A DNA stretch of 64,000 nt from Sacculina carcini (Eukaryota; Arthropoda; Thecostraca; Sacculinidae). Below are positions 37,049 to 47,000 of the stretch, in pieces (position 1 is the first letter of the stretch; each line of letters opens with the position of its first letter). The notes below the pieces were generated by a model. The model was given only the letters and a program-made list of their open reading frames with translations. It ran no database searches and had not been told where the DNA came from. The position numbers and the translations under genes were made by a program. The stretch spans positions 12,273,164 through 12,337,163 of the forward strand of contig OU696572.1 in assembly GCA_916048095.2 (NCBI GenBank), read 5' to 3'.

Positions 37049-38405
37049 TCACGAGCCTTGTGCCGCGTCGATGACGTTTCTGAACGTGCCGATTGTCTGT
37101 TTGGCGAGCCGCAATCGCTCGCGCATTTGTTCCACCTCCAGTTGCAGCTGGCGCCGGGCTCGCTCAATGGCAGTCTCGGTGTCGACTCGCTTCTTCTCGA
37201 AGTCGGTGTCGTGTCGGTGTGTGCCAGTCAGTGAGAGCGCGCGAGTCGAGTTCAGTAATTGCTGCTGCATTTGCGACGGATCCTGCCACCACACACACAC
37301 ACAATGTGATGATAGTTTTGTTGAGAGGGGAGATGCCGCACTACATATGCAGGTGAATTTCCGCGTGAAAGCAAGTGTGATGAATGATGTTCTCGCCTGA
37401 AATATCAGCTCGTCGTAATACTCGCACACCAGTTGCTTGTGAGGGCCGATCACCACGGGAGCCGGCGCGCCTCCAGACGCGAACAACTTCAACACGTGAT
37501 AAATGCTCACCTACACACACATGCGCACGCGCATATCAGTGTGTATGAGTGTGTAGTTATGCCAGTGTGTAAATGTGTGTGAGTGTGTAGTTATTTCAGT
37601 GTGTCAATGTGTGTGAGTGTACGAGTTTATGAGTGTGTGTGTGTGAGTGTCACCGGTCGTTCGTTGACATCTTGAAAGAACAGTTTGATGTTGACCTCAA
37701 ATTCGCCCCAGCCTGTCTCCGAGACCTCGTAGGGCGGCTTGGTGACGATGCGCGTGCTGTTGGCATAGCTGTCGTGCAATTTGAACTGCACTTTCTTCAC
37801 GTACACCGACATGTCCTCGTTCCTACCCCCCCCCCATCCCCAACACACCAACCAACAACATATATAAACATTCATTCAAATCACAAGCAAAAACATCTGA
37901 CATTCAACAGTGTGTGTGTGTGTGTGTCGCACTTGTATGGTTTGACATAGACGGTCCACTGATGAGTGTGGCCGTCATCCTCCCGTCTCTTGCCAAACGG
38001 CCGCGACAAGTTGCCGTAGACGATCGGCTTCACAATGGTCACTCCCTGGCACAGCATCACAAACACACACACTATGATAGCGTGTAACATCGGTACAACA
38101 GTGGCGAGTAAATAAGCCTTGTCGCTGGACTGGCGACTGCAAGGATTTCGTGGTAAACTAACGTCGTCTAGTGGTGAATTGGCGTGCCGACGTTGTTATC
38201 GCAAAAGTTTGCAAAATTGATTCCACTCGAACATTCGTAAGTCGGCTGTATTTCTAGGCCAGGCATAAGAAACACACCATTTCATTCAGTCAAATATACA
38301 CGCATATGCATTATTGTGTATGTGTGTGTGTGAAAGAACCACCTTGATTCTTCCGCTCTGCTCGGCAACTGCAGTCGAGGAGGACTGATCGTCATTGGAG
38401 GCCAT
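37049..38405 (-). CDS. YEATS4: YEATS4/GAS41 acyl-lysine reader
   Basis: Five exons in transcript order: 38405-38343, 38045-37933, 37822-37654, 37510-37397, 37282-37049 (TGA); 230 residues against 227 in human. Exons 2-4 form the YEATS domain, which binds acetylated or crotonylated histone lysines: [49 protein letters not shown] keep the aromatic cage residues. Exon 5 is a coiled coil with many Arg, Glu and Leu, the part that docks onto SRCAP and TIP60 complexes in other animals. The first 21 residues are non-conserved. Phases agree throughout. The exon 4/5 intron has a GC donor (37396-37395) and is 114 nt, in frame and free of stops, so a 38-residue retained form is possible. Confidence 0.95.
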
Positions 38406-39068
38406 GAGAGAACAACTCACATTAATGTGCTGCAATAAACATCCAACACTTCATTTGTGAAAGAGCAGATCAAGAAATTAAATACCAGCAATTAATTTAA
38501 CACCGATAATTATATTGTAAATAGTAACACATTCGTTCTAACGTTAAATTTATCAGCTTTAAGTGCACAATTTTGAGATTGGACATCAGGAAATATCAGT
38601 TTAATTTGACGACATGAAGAAGTACGATCCAGCTGATTGAATGACTGTAGAGCTCCCGTACTTACTGAAATGAAGAATACCTCATATAAATAATAAACAA
38701 CGAATCCTAATTCTTGTCAAATGTAGCGAATTTCATAACGGACGCAATCAAAACACAACCGCTTGAATAACAACCAAATTCGGAACAAATGCGTCGATAT
38801 TGTCTAATTTAAACGCAATCAAACACAAGCTACTTACTGACAGTGAAAATATAAATAAACACCGCCCAAAAAATTAAAAAACAAATATACATATATTTAT
38901 ACAACCACCTATGTGATTGTACCACCTATTGTTGGTGTAGTTGCGCCACGGCTGTTTGTAGACAAATACTGGGCAAGCAGGACAGAAGGGAATTTTGTTT
39001 TGAATTTGGTTTGGCTGGAATTGATTATTCCGTAGCTAGCTTTGGGTAGATTAACATTGTGTGTGATA
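38406..39068. other. Spacer between YEATS4 and the gypsy element
   Basis: AT-rich, no recognisable gene. Presumed to hold the YEATS4 promoter. No unusual structure seen. Confidence 0.5.
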
Positions 39069-39357
39069 TGAAATCCTTTTGTTCAGTTTTTCGCTATATT
39101 TAATATAAAAATACACAATGAATAACGACAACTATCTCCTAATACAACAAATTACAGCGACAATCATTCCATACTCCACACTACACTTCTTACTTCAGCC
39201 AACTAACTCGCTAATCTCGCGACATTGTTGATTGCTGGTTGCTATGGCAACCATCATACACGCAGCAAATCCAGACAAACAATGAAACAAATATGAACGC
39301 ACAAACAATTGGAAGCGATTAATTGAACAGTTAACAATACAAGAAATAGTAAATACA
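39069..39357 (-). repeat. 3' LTR of gypsy element
   Basis: 289 bp, TG...CA on the minus strand, identical to the other LTR by eye. Confidence 0.95.
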
Positions 39358-39371
39358 CGCCCTCCTGATCT
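39358..39371 (-). other. Polypurine tract
   Basis: Minus strand AGATCAGGAGGGCG immediately before the 3' LTR, six bases after the pol stop; plus-strand primer site by position. Confidence 0.65.
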
Positions 39372-39376
39372 CAAAA

Positions 39377-42300
39377 TCAATATGCATATTCCTGTAACCA
39401 TCTTGGCGGTCTCCTTGTTCTGGCCGATCTGCGTGGATTGACATCTACGCGAACTTCAGAAACATCGCTCTCATCAACAGAAGCATCATCCACGTCACTA
39501 TCATCTAAAAGTGTGTGCCATCTTGCTTCTGTATTCCTCACTGCCTGCGCATCTCTGTCAATTGTGTCGCGACAGGTGGCATCACTTTCGCCATCAGCAC
39601 GCACATCTAGAACATGTCGTGGCATCCCGTCGACTTCTACATTGTTTGCGGATATTATACCTGTGATTCTTCCTTTCATCCATTTAGACGTACATCTAGC
39701 ATTGGGAGGCTTGACTAGTACTTTTTGTCCAACCCTATATCTACACGCGGTGTCAGTCTCCAGTAGTTTCGGCTCAGATCGGGGATGCCTCCATTGATAA
39801 TTGTAAATAGATGAACTCGGTGAAATACTCAGGTTTCCAGTGTCATGCACGGCTAAATTATAGTAAAACACCGCATCTAATGGTGATCCTCCCGTTCTTG
39901 CTGCAGCACGCTTAATCGTCCGGTGGTTCCGTTCAACAATGCCGTTCCCCGACGGTCGATAAGCGGCACGAAATCTTCGTCGAACATTCCATTTCCGACA
40001 TAAATTCTCGAGTTGACTGGATCTGAAAGTCCTGCTGTTATCGATCAAAATTTCTGACGGAGGCCCTCGTTCTGTGAATATCTGCTCCAGGTTGTCTACA
40101 ACGTCTCTCGAGTTCTCTGAGCCGACTTGTCTCCAGATTGCGAAGCGACTAGGACCACAGTCAACCACAGTTAAGTAGCATCGACCCTGATAATGAGTGG
40201 TATCCACTGACAATCGCAACCAATTCTTGTCAACATTCAGATTTCCAGTCTCGTGTCGTGCGGGCGCAGGATCTACCATACGACATTGGGCGCAATTTCT
40301 CACACATCGCTCGACATCATCTTTAGTCACATCATTCCTCACTAATCTTGCTAGCTGTAAGGTCCTATTGACACCGAAATGGTGATCTTGATGAAGAACA
40401 TCAACAGATACAGCACATAATCCACTATTTAACTTTCCAGGTTCCGTTTTCGTTACTCTACTTTTACTCGTTAACCACCTTTTTCCGACTCTGGTCATCG
40501 CATCGGCCTTGTTCAAACTAGAAGGAACAAAAGAGACAGTAACCACCAAATTCAATTCCGCGACTAAATCTTTAAAAACGGAGAGTCTTCTTTTCACTAA
40601 GATTTCCGACATTCCAGTCACCTTTATTCTTTGATCGCCCTCCAGCGTTGACTTCACCCACCTCATAACAGTCACAGAATCAGTCATAATTTCAATCTTC
40701 TTGAGGTTCCACTTCAAAGCAAGATTTAAACCCTTTAGTACCGCATCCAGTTCAGCTAAGTTAATATGTTGACAATCGTCACCCTTTCGGAGCCATGCCG
40801 CATCTTCCACTCTGTAGTCTCCGATTTCTAACACAACACCCACAGCCAAGCTGCTCGCATCGCACCATGCACGACCTTCACTGGTGGACGAAACGCAAAA
40901 TTTTCCCTTCACTGGATCGTCTGTTTCAATCCTATTAAGCAATTCTTTCAACATGTTCACAGCCGTACTTCCAATTTCATCATCCCATCTGCAACCCTCA
41001 CATGCTCTCTTAATAAAACTGCAAGCCACTCTGGCCCACCCACACACAGGATAGTGGCCAACAATCTTCCCACAAATCGCAAATAACTCCCGTCGACTCA
41101 AATAGTCATTCACATCAGCAACTTGAGGAAGCTTGTTGCCTCTACCGAACCAAAGCTCTCCTTTATCGTTATTTTTCAGCGCTAACCCCAATACGCGACC
41201 ACCATTCAGCTCTTCTGGCGGCTTCGCCACCAGCCCAAATCGAGAAAGATGTTCGACAACACTCTCAGCTGAAATAACGTTCTCATCTACGATGACATCA
41301 TCAATATAGCAGTCTGTAGCCTCCTTCACCCTTTCGTCCTGGTCTAACACCTTCTTCACAATCTTGGTCATTATTTTTGGCGCACTTGATAGACCGAAGC
41401 CAAGTCTTGTAAGGTAATACAAAACTCCTCGAAACATCACCCGCTGGTATGGCCATAAACTCTCATCTACTCTCACTTGTAAATATGCTGACTGGAGATC
41501 AACAATCTTGAGATTATCAGACATTCGTCGCCAACGTCGGAGAGTTTCGGGACAAACTGCAGCGTCAACACCAGGATTGCTCTCTACCGATTTGTTGAGC
41601 TCACGAAAATCCATAACTGGTCTCACTTTGTCTTTATTTTCGTGTACGACGGCCATCAATGGAATTATCCCTTTCCTGTCAAGCTGATTTTCACATCTTT
41701 TCAACCAACCTTTCTCAATCCATGAACATATTTCATTTTCCATTCTCGCAGTCACCTGTTCCGATCTAGCGGTATCATAGTAGGCAATCTGATTCTTAGT
41801 CACAGCAGGTTGATTGTTCTTCCAAAACCACTTGACCACCCATGAAATCCCATCAAATTCAGCAGAAAAATCGCTGTCGTTTATCTTAATGCGACCTCGT
41901 GAATGACTTGCCGGTCTTAATATTTTCTTCTCTCCCGTAGCACACTGCACAACCTTATGAATGTTCGACGTCGGCACCACAGACTCATTATTCATCACTT
42001 CTTCAAACACGATTTCCTCATTTCTCCATCTAAATCCCCCAGTAGCCCTGACAAAATCCATACCGGCAATCACATCCACACCAGGAATTAATCTACCCAT
42101 AACGGTGCACTCTAGTTCAACGTTCCTTCCTCGAATGTCCAACGAAATTCTTGTGCTTCCTAGAGTAGTCACCATTTTCCCGTCAACGCCATATAACACT
42201 CCTGCTCTCACATGATACTTTGGCACAACCCAACACCCAACGACCGACTTTGTGCACCCAGTATCCAATAATACTCGAACTGGCTTTCTATTTACTGCAC

Positions 42301-42481
42301 CAACAAGTATAGGTAGCGCCTTTATAGATGACTCGGAGGAGCTTCCGGCGCAGAAACTCCTCCACTCACGTTTCCCGGAGCATTGGGACACATCCTGGCC
42401 ATATGACCTTCTTTCTGACATAACCAGCAACTGATATCCGGTTTCAGCCTGCAGAATCTCATCATGTGTGGTCCACCACAT
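39377..42481 (-). CDS. Gypsy Pol polyprotein
   Basis: 1034 codons counted from the first ATG of the frame (42481), though translation probably enters by frameshift at about 42370. Retropepsin motif DTG at residues 73-75. Reverse transcriptase with VDLQSAYLQV (about 327-336) and catalytic YIDD (392-395). RNase H acidic residues D541, E578 and D601 are in place. Integrase shows a zinc-binding region (HH... C730, C733) and a D760, D814, E850 triad with 35 residues between the last two, the classic D,D-35-E. No internal stop. No env follows, and the stop lies 19 bases from the LTR. Annotated only; an intact, uninterrupted mobile-element protein. Confidence 0.95.
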   Translation of the reverse strand: MWWTTHDEILQAETGYQLLVMSERRSYGQDVSQCSGKREWRSFCAGSSSESSIKALPILVGAVNRKPVRVLLDTGCTKSVVGCWVVPKYHVRAGVLYGVDGKMVTTLGSTRISLDIRGRNVELECTVMGRLIPGVDVIAGMDFVRATGGFRWRNEEIVFEEVMNNESVVPTSNIHKVVQCATGEKKILRPASHSRGRIKINDSDFSAEFDGISWVVKWFWKNNQPAVTKNQIAYYDTARSEQVTARMENEICSWIEKGWLKRCENQLDRKGIIPLMAVVHENKDKVRPVMDFRELNKSVESNPGVDAAVCPETLRRWRRMSDNLKIVDLQSAYLQVRVDESLWPYQRVMFRGVLYYLTRLGFGLSSAPKIMTKIVKKVLDQDERVKEATDCYIDDVIVDENVISAESVVEHLSRFGLVAKPPEELNGGRVLGLALKNNDKGELWFGRGNKLPQVADVNDYLSRRELFAICGKIVGHYPVCGWARVACSFIKRACEGCRWDDEIGSTAVNMLKELLNRIETDDPVKGKFCVSSTSEGRAWCDASSLAVGVVLEIGDYRVEDAAWLRKGDDCQHINLAELDAVLKGLNLALKWNLKKIEIMTDSVTVMRWVKSTLEGDQRIKVTGMSEILVKRRLSVFKDLVAELNLVVTVSFVPSSLNKADAMTRVGKRWLTSKSRVTKTEPGKLNSGLCAVSVDVLHQDHHFGVNRTLQLARLVRNDVTKDDVERCVRNCAQCRMVDPAPARHETGNLNVDKNWLRLSVDTTHYQGRCYLTVVDCGPSRFAIWRQVGSENSRDVVDNLEQIFTERGPPSEILIDNSRTFRSSQLENLCRKWNVRRRFRAAYRPSGNGIVERNHRTIKRAAARTGGSPLDAVFYYNLAVHDTGNLSISPSSSIYNYQWRHPRSEPKLLETDTACRYRVGQKVLVKPPNARCTSKWMKGRITGIISANNVEVDGMPRHVLDVRADGESDATCRDTIDRDAQAVRNTEARWHTLLDDSDVDDASVDESDVSEVRVDVNPRRSARTRRPPRWLQEYAY

Positions 42482-43050
42482 CGGAAACAGCGCACGGACT
42501 GACTCGGGTTTTCTCGTTGTCTGGTTGCTTTACTGCCAGAGGCCACAGCTGCAGTTGAAGGACCATGTAGCTCTGCCATAAGACTGCGAGCTCGTTGCAA
42601 TACATCAGACAATGGCAAACATTCAATTCTTGTCATAGCACGCAGCTCACGTGATATAACTGCCGGTAAACCGGTCACAAAGGCCCTCAGCAACAATACG
42701 TCTGATTCGATGCCAGCAAGTCGTGCCAGACGGCGAAGATCCGTTAGATAAACGTCGACCGGCTCATCTTTCCATACCCGCATTTTCAGCTCTTCATATG
42801 CCTGGAAACTGTTTATGGCAAATGCTGACAACAAAGCCGCCTCGATCTGTTCACAGTCTCTCTTTTCAGCATCGCCCAATTCCGAATAAACAGCGTATGC
42901 GGGACCCTCGAGAAATAGAGGAATTATTTTTTCAACATCATCGATGCCTTTCAAGTCGGCCACCAACTTGATTTTTCCTAGCCATTGTGCGACGTCACCA
43001 GTTCCGTCAAAACACCGCACCACATCACCGAGCTTTATGTTGCCGCTCAT
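42322..43050 (-). CDS. Gypsy Gag with two zinc knuckles
   Basis: 242 codons. A helical capsid-like region is followed by two zinc knuckles: CFRCGGPHMMRFC (C-X2-C-X3-H-X4-C, one residue shorter than the norm) and CWLCQKEGHMARMC (normal CCHC). Starts 13 bases after the LTR. Overlaps pol, which lies in the -1 frame. Confidence 0.93.
   Translation of the reverse strand: MSGNIKLGDVVRCFDGTGDVAQWLGKIKLVADLKGIDDVEKIIPLFLEGPAYAVYSELGDAEKRDCEQIEAALLSAFAINSFQAYEELKMRVWKDEPVDVYLTDLRRLARLAGIESDVLLLRAFVTGLPAVISRELRAMTRIECLPLSDVLQRARSLMAELHGPSTAAVASGSKATRQRENPSQSVRCFRCGGPHMMRFCRLKPDISCWLCQKEGHMARMCPNAPGNVSGGVSAPEAPPSHL
42335..42376 (-). promoter_or_regulatory. Programmed -1 ribosomal frameshift signal
   Basis: Slippery heptamer GGGAAAC (minus strand 42376-42370) sits as CCG-GGA-AAC in the gag frame. 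After a 6-base spacer comes a 7-bp perfect stem GGAGGAG (42363-42357) with CTCCTCC (42341-42335), which can extend by four pairs around a one-base bulge to a six-base loop. Gag stops at 42322. The -1 frame is pol. Confidence 0.9.
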
Positions 43051-43051
43051 G

Positions 43052-43063
43052 GCCGAAATAGCT
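43052..43063 (-). other. Primer-binding site, complementary to tRNA-Phe 5' end
   Basis: Minus strand AGCTATTTCGGC directly after the 5' LTR, one base before gag ATG. It is the exact complement of GCCGAAATAGCT, which I recall as nucleotides 1-12 of metazoan tRNA-Phe; it is not the usual TGG... complement of a tRNA 3' end. AGCTATTTCAGCC follows the LTR of the element at 50919 in the same position. Confidence 0.6.
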
Positions 43064-43352
43064 TGAAATCCTTTTGTTCAGTTTTTCGCTATATTTAATA
43101 TAAAAATACACAATGAATAACGACAACTATCTCCTAATACAACAAATTACAGCGACAATCATTCCATACTCCACACTACACTTCTTACTTCAGCCAACTA
43201 ACTCGCTAATCTCGCGACATTGTTGATTGCTGGTTGCTATGGCAACCATCATACACGCAGCAAATCCAGACAAACAATGAAACAAATATGAACGCACAAA
43301 CAATTGGAAGCGATTAATTGAACAGTTAACAATACAAGAAATAGTAAATACA
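43064..43352 (-). repeat. 5' LTR of gypsy element
   Basis: 289 bp, identical by eye to 39069-39357; TG...CA ends. Confidence 0.95.
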
Positions 43353-43872
43353 TAACATTTCTAGGCCAGTGCACAAACTTGAGTGAAATCATGTTTTAGT
43401 CTAGTTATATATTTGCGATTTCAACGCGCCTTCAGTGCGTACAAGCGCAAGAACTAAACTAATTAAATACTTTGATCAATCAAAATTTTCCACTTGTATT
43501 GTTCCGCGTTTAAAAATAACAGATAATATAATATTCCACAAATTCGATAAAAATGTAAAAACTTTACGTGCACACATGAAAATGGCACATACACATTGCT
43601 TCGAGCACACAAATGTATAAATTCTGTATGCTTCCAAATACTCCGATATAAAAAAGCAGAAACATAAATCAAACGCAGCAGCAGCTGAAGCAATTGTTTT
43701 TCAGCGTCATTTCTACATTATATACTGTGTAATCGTAACTTACCATGACATATAGCAAGTAAAGTGCGCATTTTGGATGTTTTTACGGTGTTGTCCATTG
43801 TGTGTTGTATTTGATTGTGTATTATCGCGTATCGTATTGTCTGATGTGTCGTGTTGTGTGGCCGTTAAACGG
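43353..43872. other. Zyxin-like gene 3' flank
   Basis: AT-rich and non-coding. Presumed to hold the zyxin-like 3' UTR; no clear AATAAA recognised. Confidence 0.5.
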
Positions 43873-43998
43873 TTAAATGGCCGCAGTCATTTTGCGCACG
43901 CGCGTCGCGTTACATGGCTTACACAGCACGTGATTGTCGAGTGGGTAACAACCTCGACCCTCCTCCTCCGAGGACAACACTAGATCACAATCCTGTCA

Positions 43999-44042
<44 letters not shown>

Positions 44043-47000
44043 AAATGACCTTGGTTTGACACGATGTTCACTTTGAACGGTTTTCCCCTGAAAACAAGTG
44101 GAAAATGTCGAATAAAATGCCAGCGATGCACGCCTCGCTATCCACACGGCTTCGAAGATTACAACATTTCCTGTAATTTTTATAAAAACACTTATGCACC
44201 AAATATTGTCACGTGCTTAGATTTCCAAGAATCATCCTCTCATGCACACACGCACACAATGAGATTATTATTGAGGTCAGTGTTGGAGTCTGATCTCATC
44301 ATGGCTTGCATTAGCAACGTCAGCAAGACCGCGAGCTTATCAAATGCACTCTACCATTATTGTGCGTATTGTGTGCCAGTTTCTGTGTGTTCACGATCAA
44401 GAACGCTGACGTAGCCACATATAAATCTATGTAGGATGATCGTCAAATAACGTGCTGTTTTAGACAAAGCACCGCCGGAATTCAGTAGAAATGTTGTAGT
44501 TATTCGATTAGTCAGAAACCAGGCATTAAGCAACACATGTGTTTGTTTCTGTGTGTATGTGAGCTCGCGTCATCAGGAAAGTATATATGAAACAAACTAT
44601 CAAGAACAACAAGAAGTATTATTATTGTTATTCATGTTAATGCATTTTATATCAAGAGTAGACATACGTATTACAAAAAGAGAGAGCGGAAGAGATGTGA
44701 GGGGAGAGTGTGGGAGTGTTACCTCGCACTTGTAGCAGTCCACGTGAAAGCTGCGGTCCAGCGCCACCACTCTCACTGTCTCCTGTTGTCCCGGCTCTGG
44801 CATGATCGGCAACTGACACACACTGCACTTGGGCGCAAATTTACTACCACACACACACACACACACACACAGATACATACAGACAAACATAAATATGGCT
44901 AGCAATAATGTAGGTGTGTGTGTGTGAGCGAGTGAGCAAGTGTGTGATGGAGTTACCGGTGGAAACAGTCGATACAGTGCACGCGGTTGCCGGCATCCAC
45001 AGTGAAACAAACTCCGTCCAATGACACGCCGCACTCGACACATTTGAAACATTGAGGATGATATGGCTTGCCTGTGGCTCGCAAAATGCGCTCAGTCACT
45101 GGCTCACTGCACACACTGCATTTCTCCAGTGTCGACTGCAACCACACACACACACATACGGTGTACCAGGTACTAGTTTTGATAATGTGTGTATATGTAC
45201 CAGGTACTAGTTGTGATAATGTGTATGTGTACCAGGTACTAGTTATGATAATGTGTATGTGTACCAGGTACTAGTTGTGATAATGTGTGTGTGTACCAGG
45301 TACTAGTTGTGATAATGTGTATGTGTACCAGGTACTAGTTGTGATAATGTGTATGTGTACTAGGTACTAGTTGTGATAATGTGTATGTGTACCAGGTACT
45401 AGTTGTGATAATGTGTGTGTGTACCAGGTACTAGTTGTGATAATGTGTATGTGTACCAGGTACTAGTTATGATAATGTGTGTATGTGTACCAGGTACTAG
45501 TTGTGATAATGTGTGTATGTGTACCAGGTACTAGTTGTGATAATGTGTGTATGTGTACCAGGTACTAGTTGTGATAATGTATGTGTGTGTACCAGGTACT
45601 AGTTATGATAATGTGTGTATATGTACCAGGTACTAGTTGTGATAATGTGTATGTGTACCCGGTACTAGTTGTGATAATGTGTATGTGTACCAGGTACTAG
45701 TTGTGATAATGTGTATGTGTACCAGGTACTAGTTGTGATAATGTGTGTATGTGTACCAGGTACTAGTTGTGATAATGTGTGTATGTGTACCAGGTACTAG
45801 TTGTGATAATGTGTGTATGTGTACCAGGTACTAGTTATGATAATGTCTGTATGTGTACCAGGTACTAGTTGTGATAATGTGTGTATGTGTACCAGGTACT
45901 AGTTGTGATAATGTGTGTATGTGTACCAGGTACTAGTTGTGATAATGTGTGTATGTGTACCAGGTACTAGTTGTGATAATGTGTGTATGTGTACCAGGTA
46001 CTAGTTGTGATGACGTGTATGTGTACCAGGTACTAGTTGTGATAATGTGTGTATGTGTACCAGGTACTAGTTGTGATAATGTGTATGTGTACCAGGTACT
46101 AGTTGTGATAATGTGTGTATGTGTACCAGGTACTAGTTGTGATGATGTGTGTATGTGTACCAGGTACTAGTTGTGATAATGTGTGTATGTGTACCAGGTA
46201 CTAGTTATGATAATGTGTACCAGGTAGCAGTTGTGACAGTGGGCAGCTTCGTCGACCACATAGAACGGCTGACTCTGCAGAGTGACAGAACACAGAACAC
46301 ACTTGAAACAGGCGAGATGATACACCTTGCCCATGGCGGTGCATCCTCCCTCGCCGCCCACGCCAACACCACATTTCGCACACAATCCTAACACACACAC
46401 ACAGAAAACAGGAGGTTCAAGTGCACAATATTCAAGATAAAATGCATTTAATTCAAGCGGCACCTGGTTGAATTAGAAGCATGCATGTAAGCCGTGTGAA
46501 ACTCCAGTAGCATTTTATCAGAACACAGTAACACACGCCTGTATATCGATACTGATTCAACAAATATTCTAAAACTTTAGGAAAGAAAGTAAAACTGACA
46601 ACAATTTGAAGAACTCCATATTTTTATAGTGAAATTATGCAGCTGGCATTCATAATCCTTATGAATCTGTTAATATATTACTGAATTGCTGGAAAATTCA
46701 AGTATCAAATATCAAAAACAAATATGCGAAAAAATCCTTGTTGGTGAAAAGCGCATTGAGCAACCGCATTTTACACGTTGAAATTAATCCATAAAAACAA
46801 ACCACAAATAAATCTAATAAATTAATACGCGCAATCTAATCAAAATTCCGCCAAGTCAAATATGTCAGAATATATTCATTCATTAATAAACATTAATAGA
46901 TAAATTATTATATATTTTTCATTTAAATCCAATTATAAAGCTGTTGTATTATCTCACGGTGCATGTTTTCGTGGCTTACAGCCGAAATTCGATAATGCAT

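Larger units (their letters stand above)
39069..43352 (-). mobile_element. Intact Ty3/gypsy LTR retrotransposon
   Basis: Order on the minus strand: 5' LTR (43352-43064), PBS, gag, pol (protease, RT, RNase H, integrase), polypurine tract, 3' LTR (39357-39069). The two 289-bp LTRs look identical, and both reading frames are open, so the insertion is young and may be active. Length 4284 bp. Protease-RT-RNaseH-integrase order is the Ty3/gypsy arrangement; the clade is not resolved. The flanks do not show a matching 4-6 bp target duplication. Confidence 0.95.

Noticed and set aside
39438-39797. Plus-strand frames across the gypsy element (also 40197, 41961, 42252, 42723)
   Set aside because: Shadows of the intact minus-strand pol and gag.
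44553-44735. 60-codon plus frame near zyxin LIM3
   Set aside because: Overlaps a confident minus-strand LIM3 exon and has no similarity.
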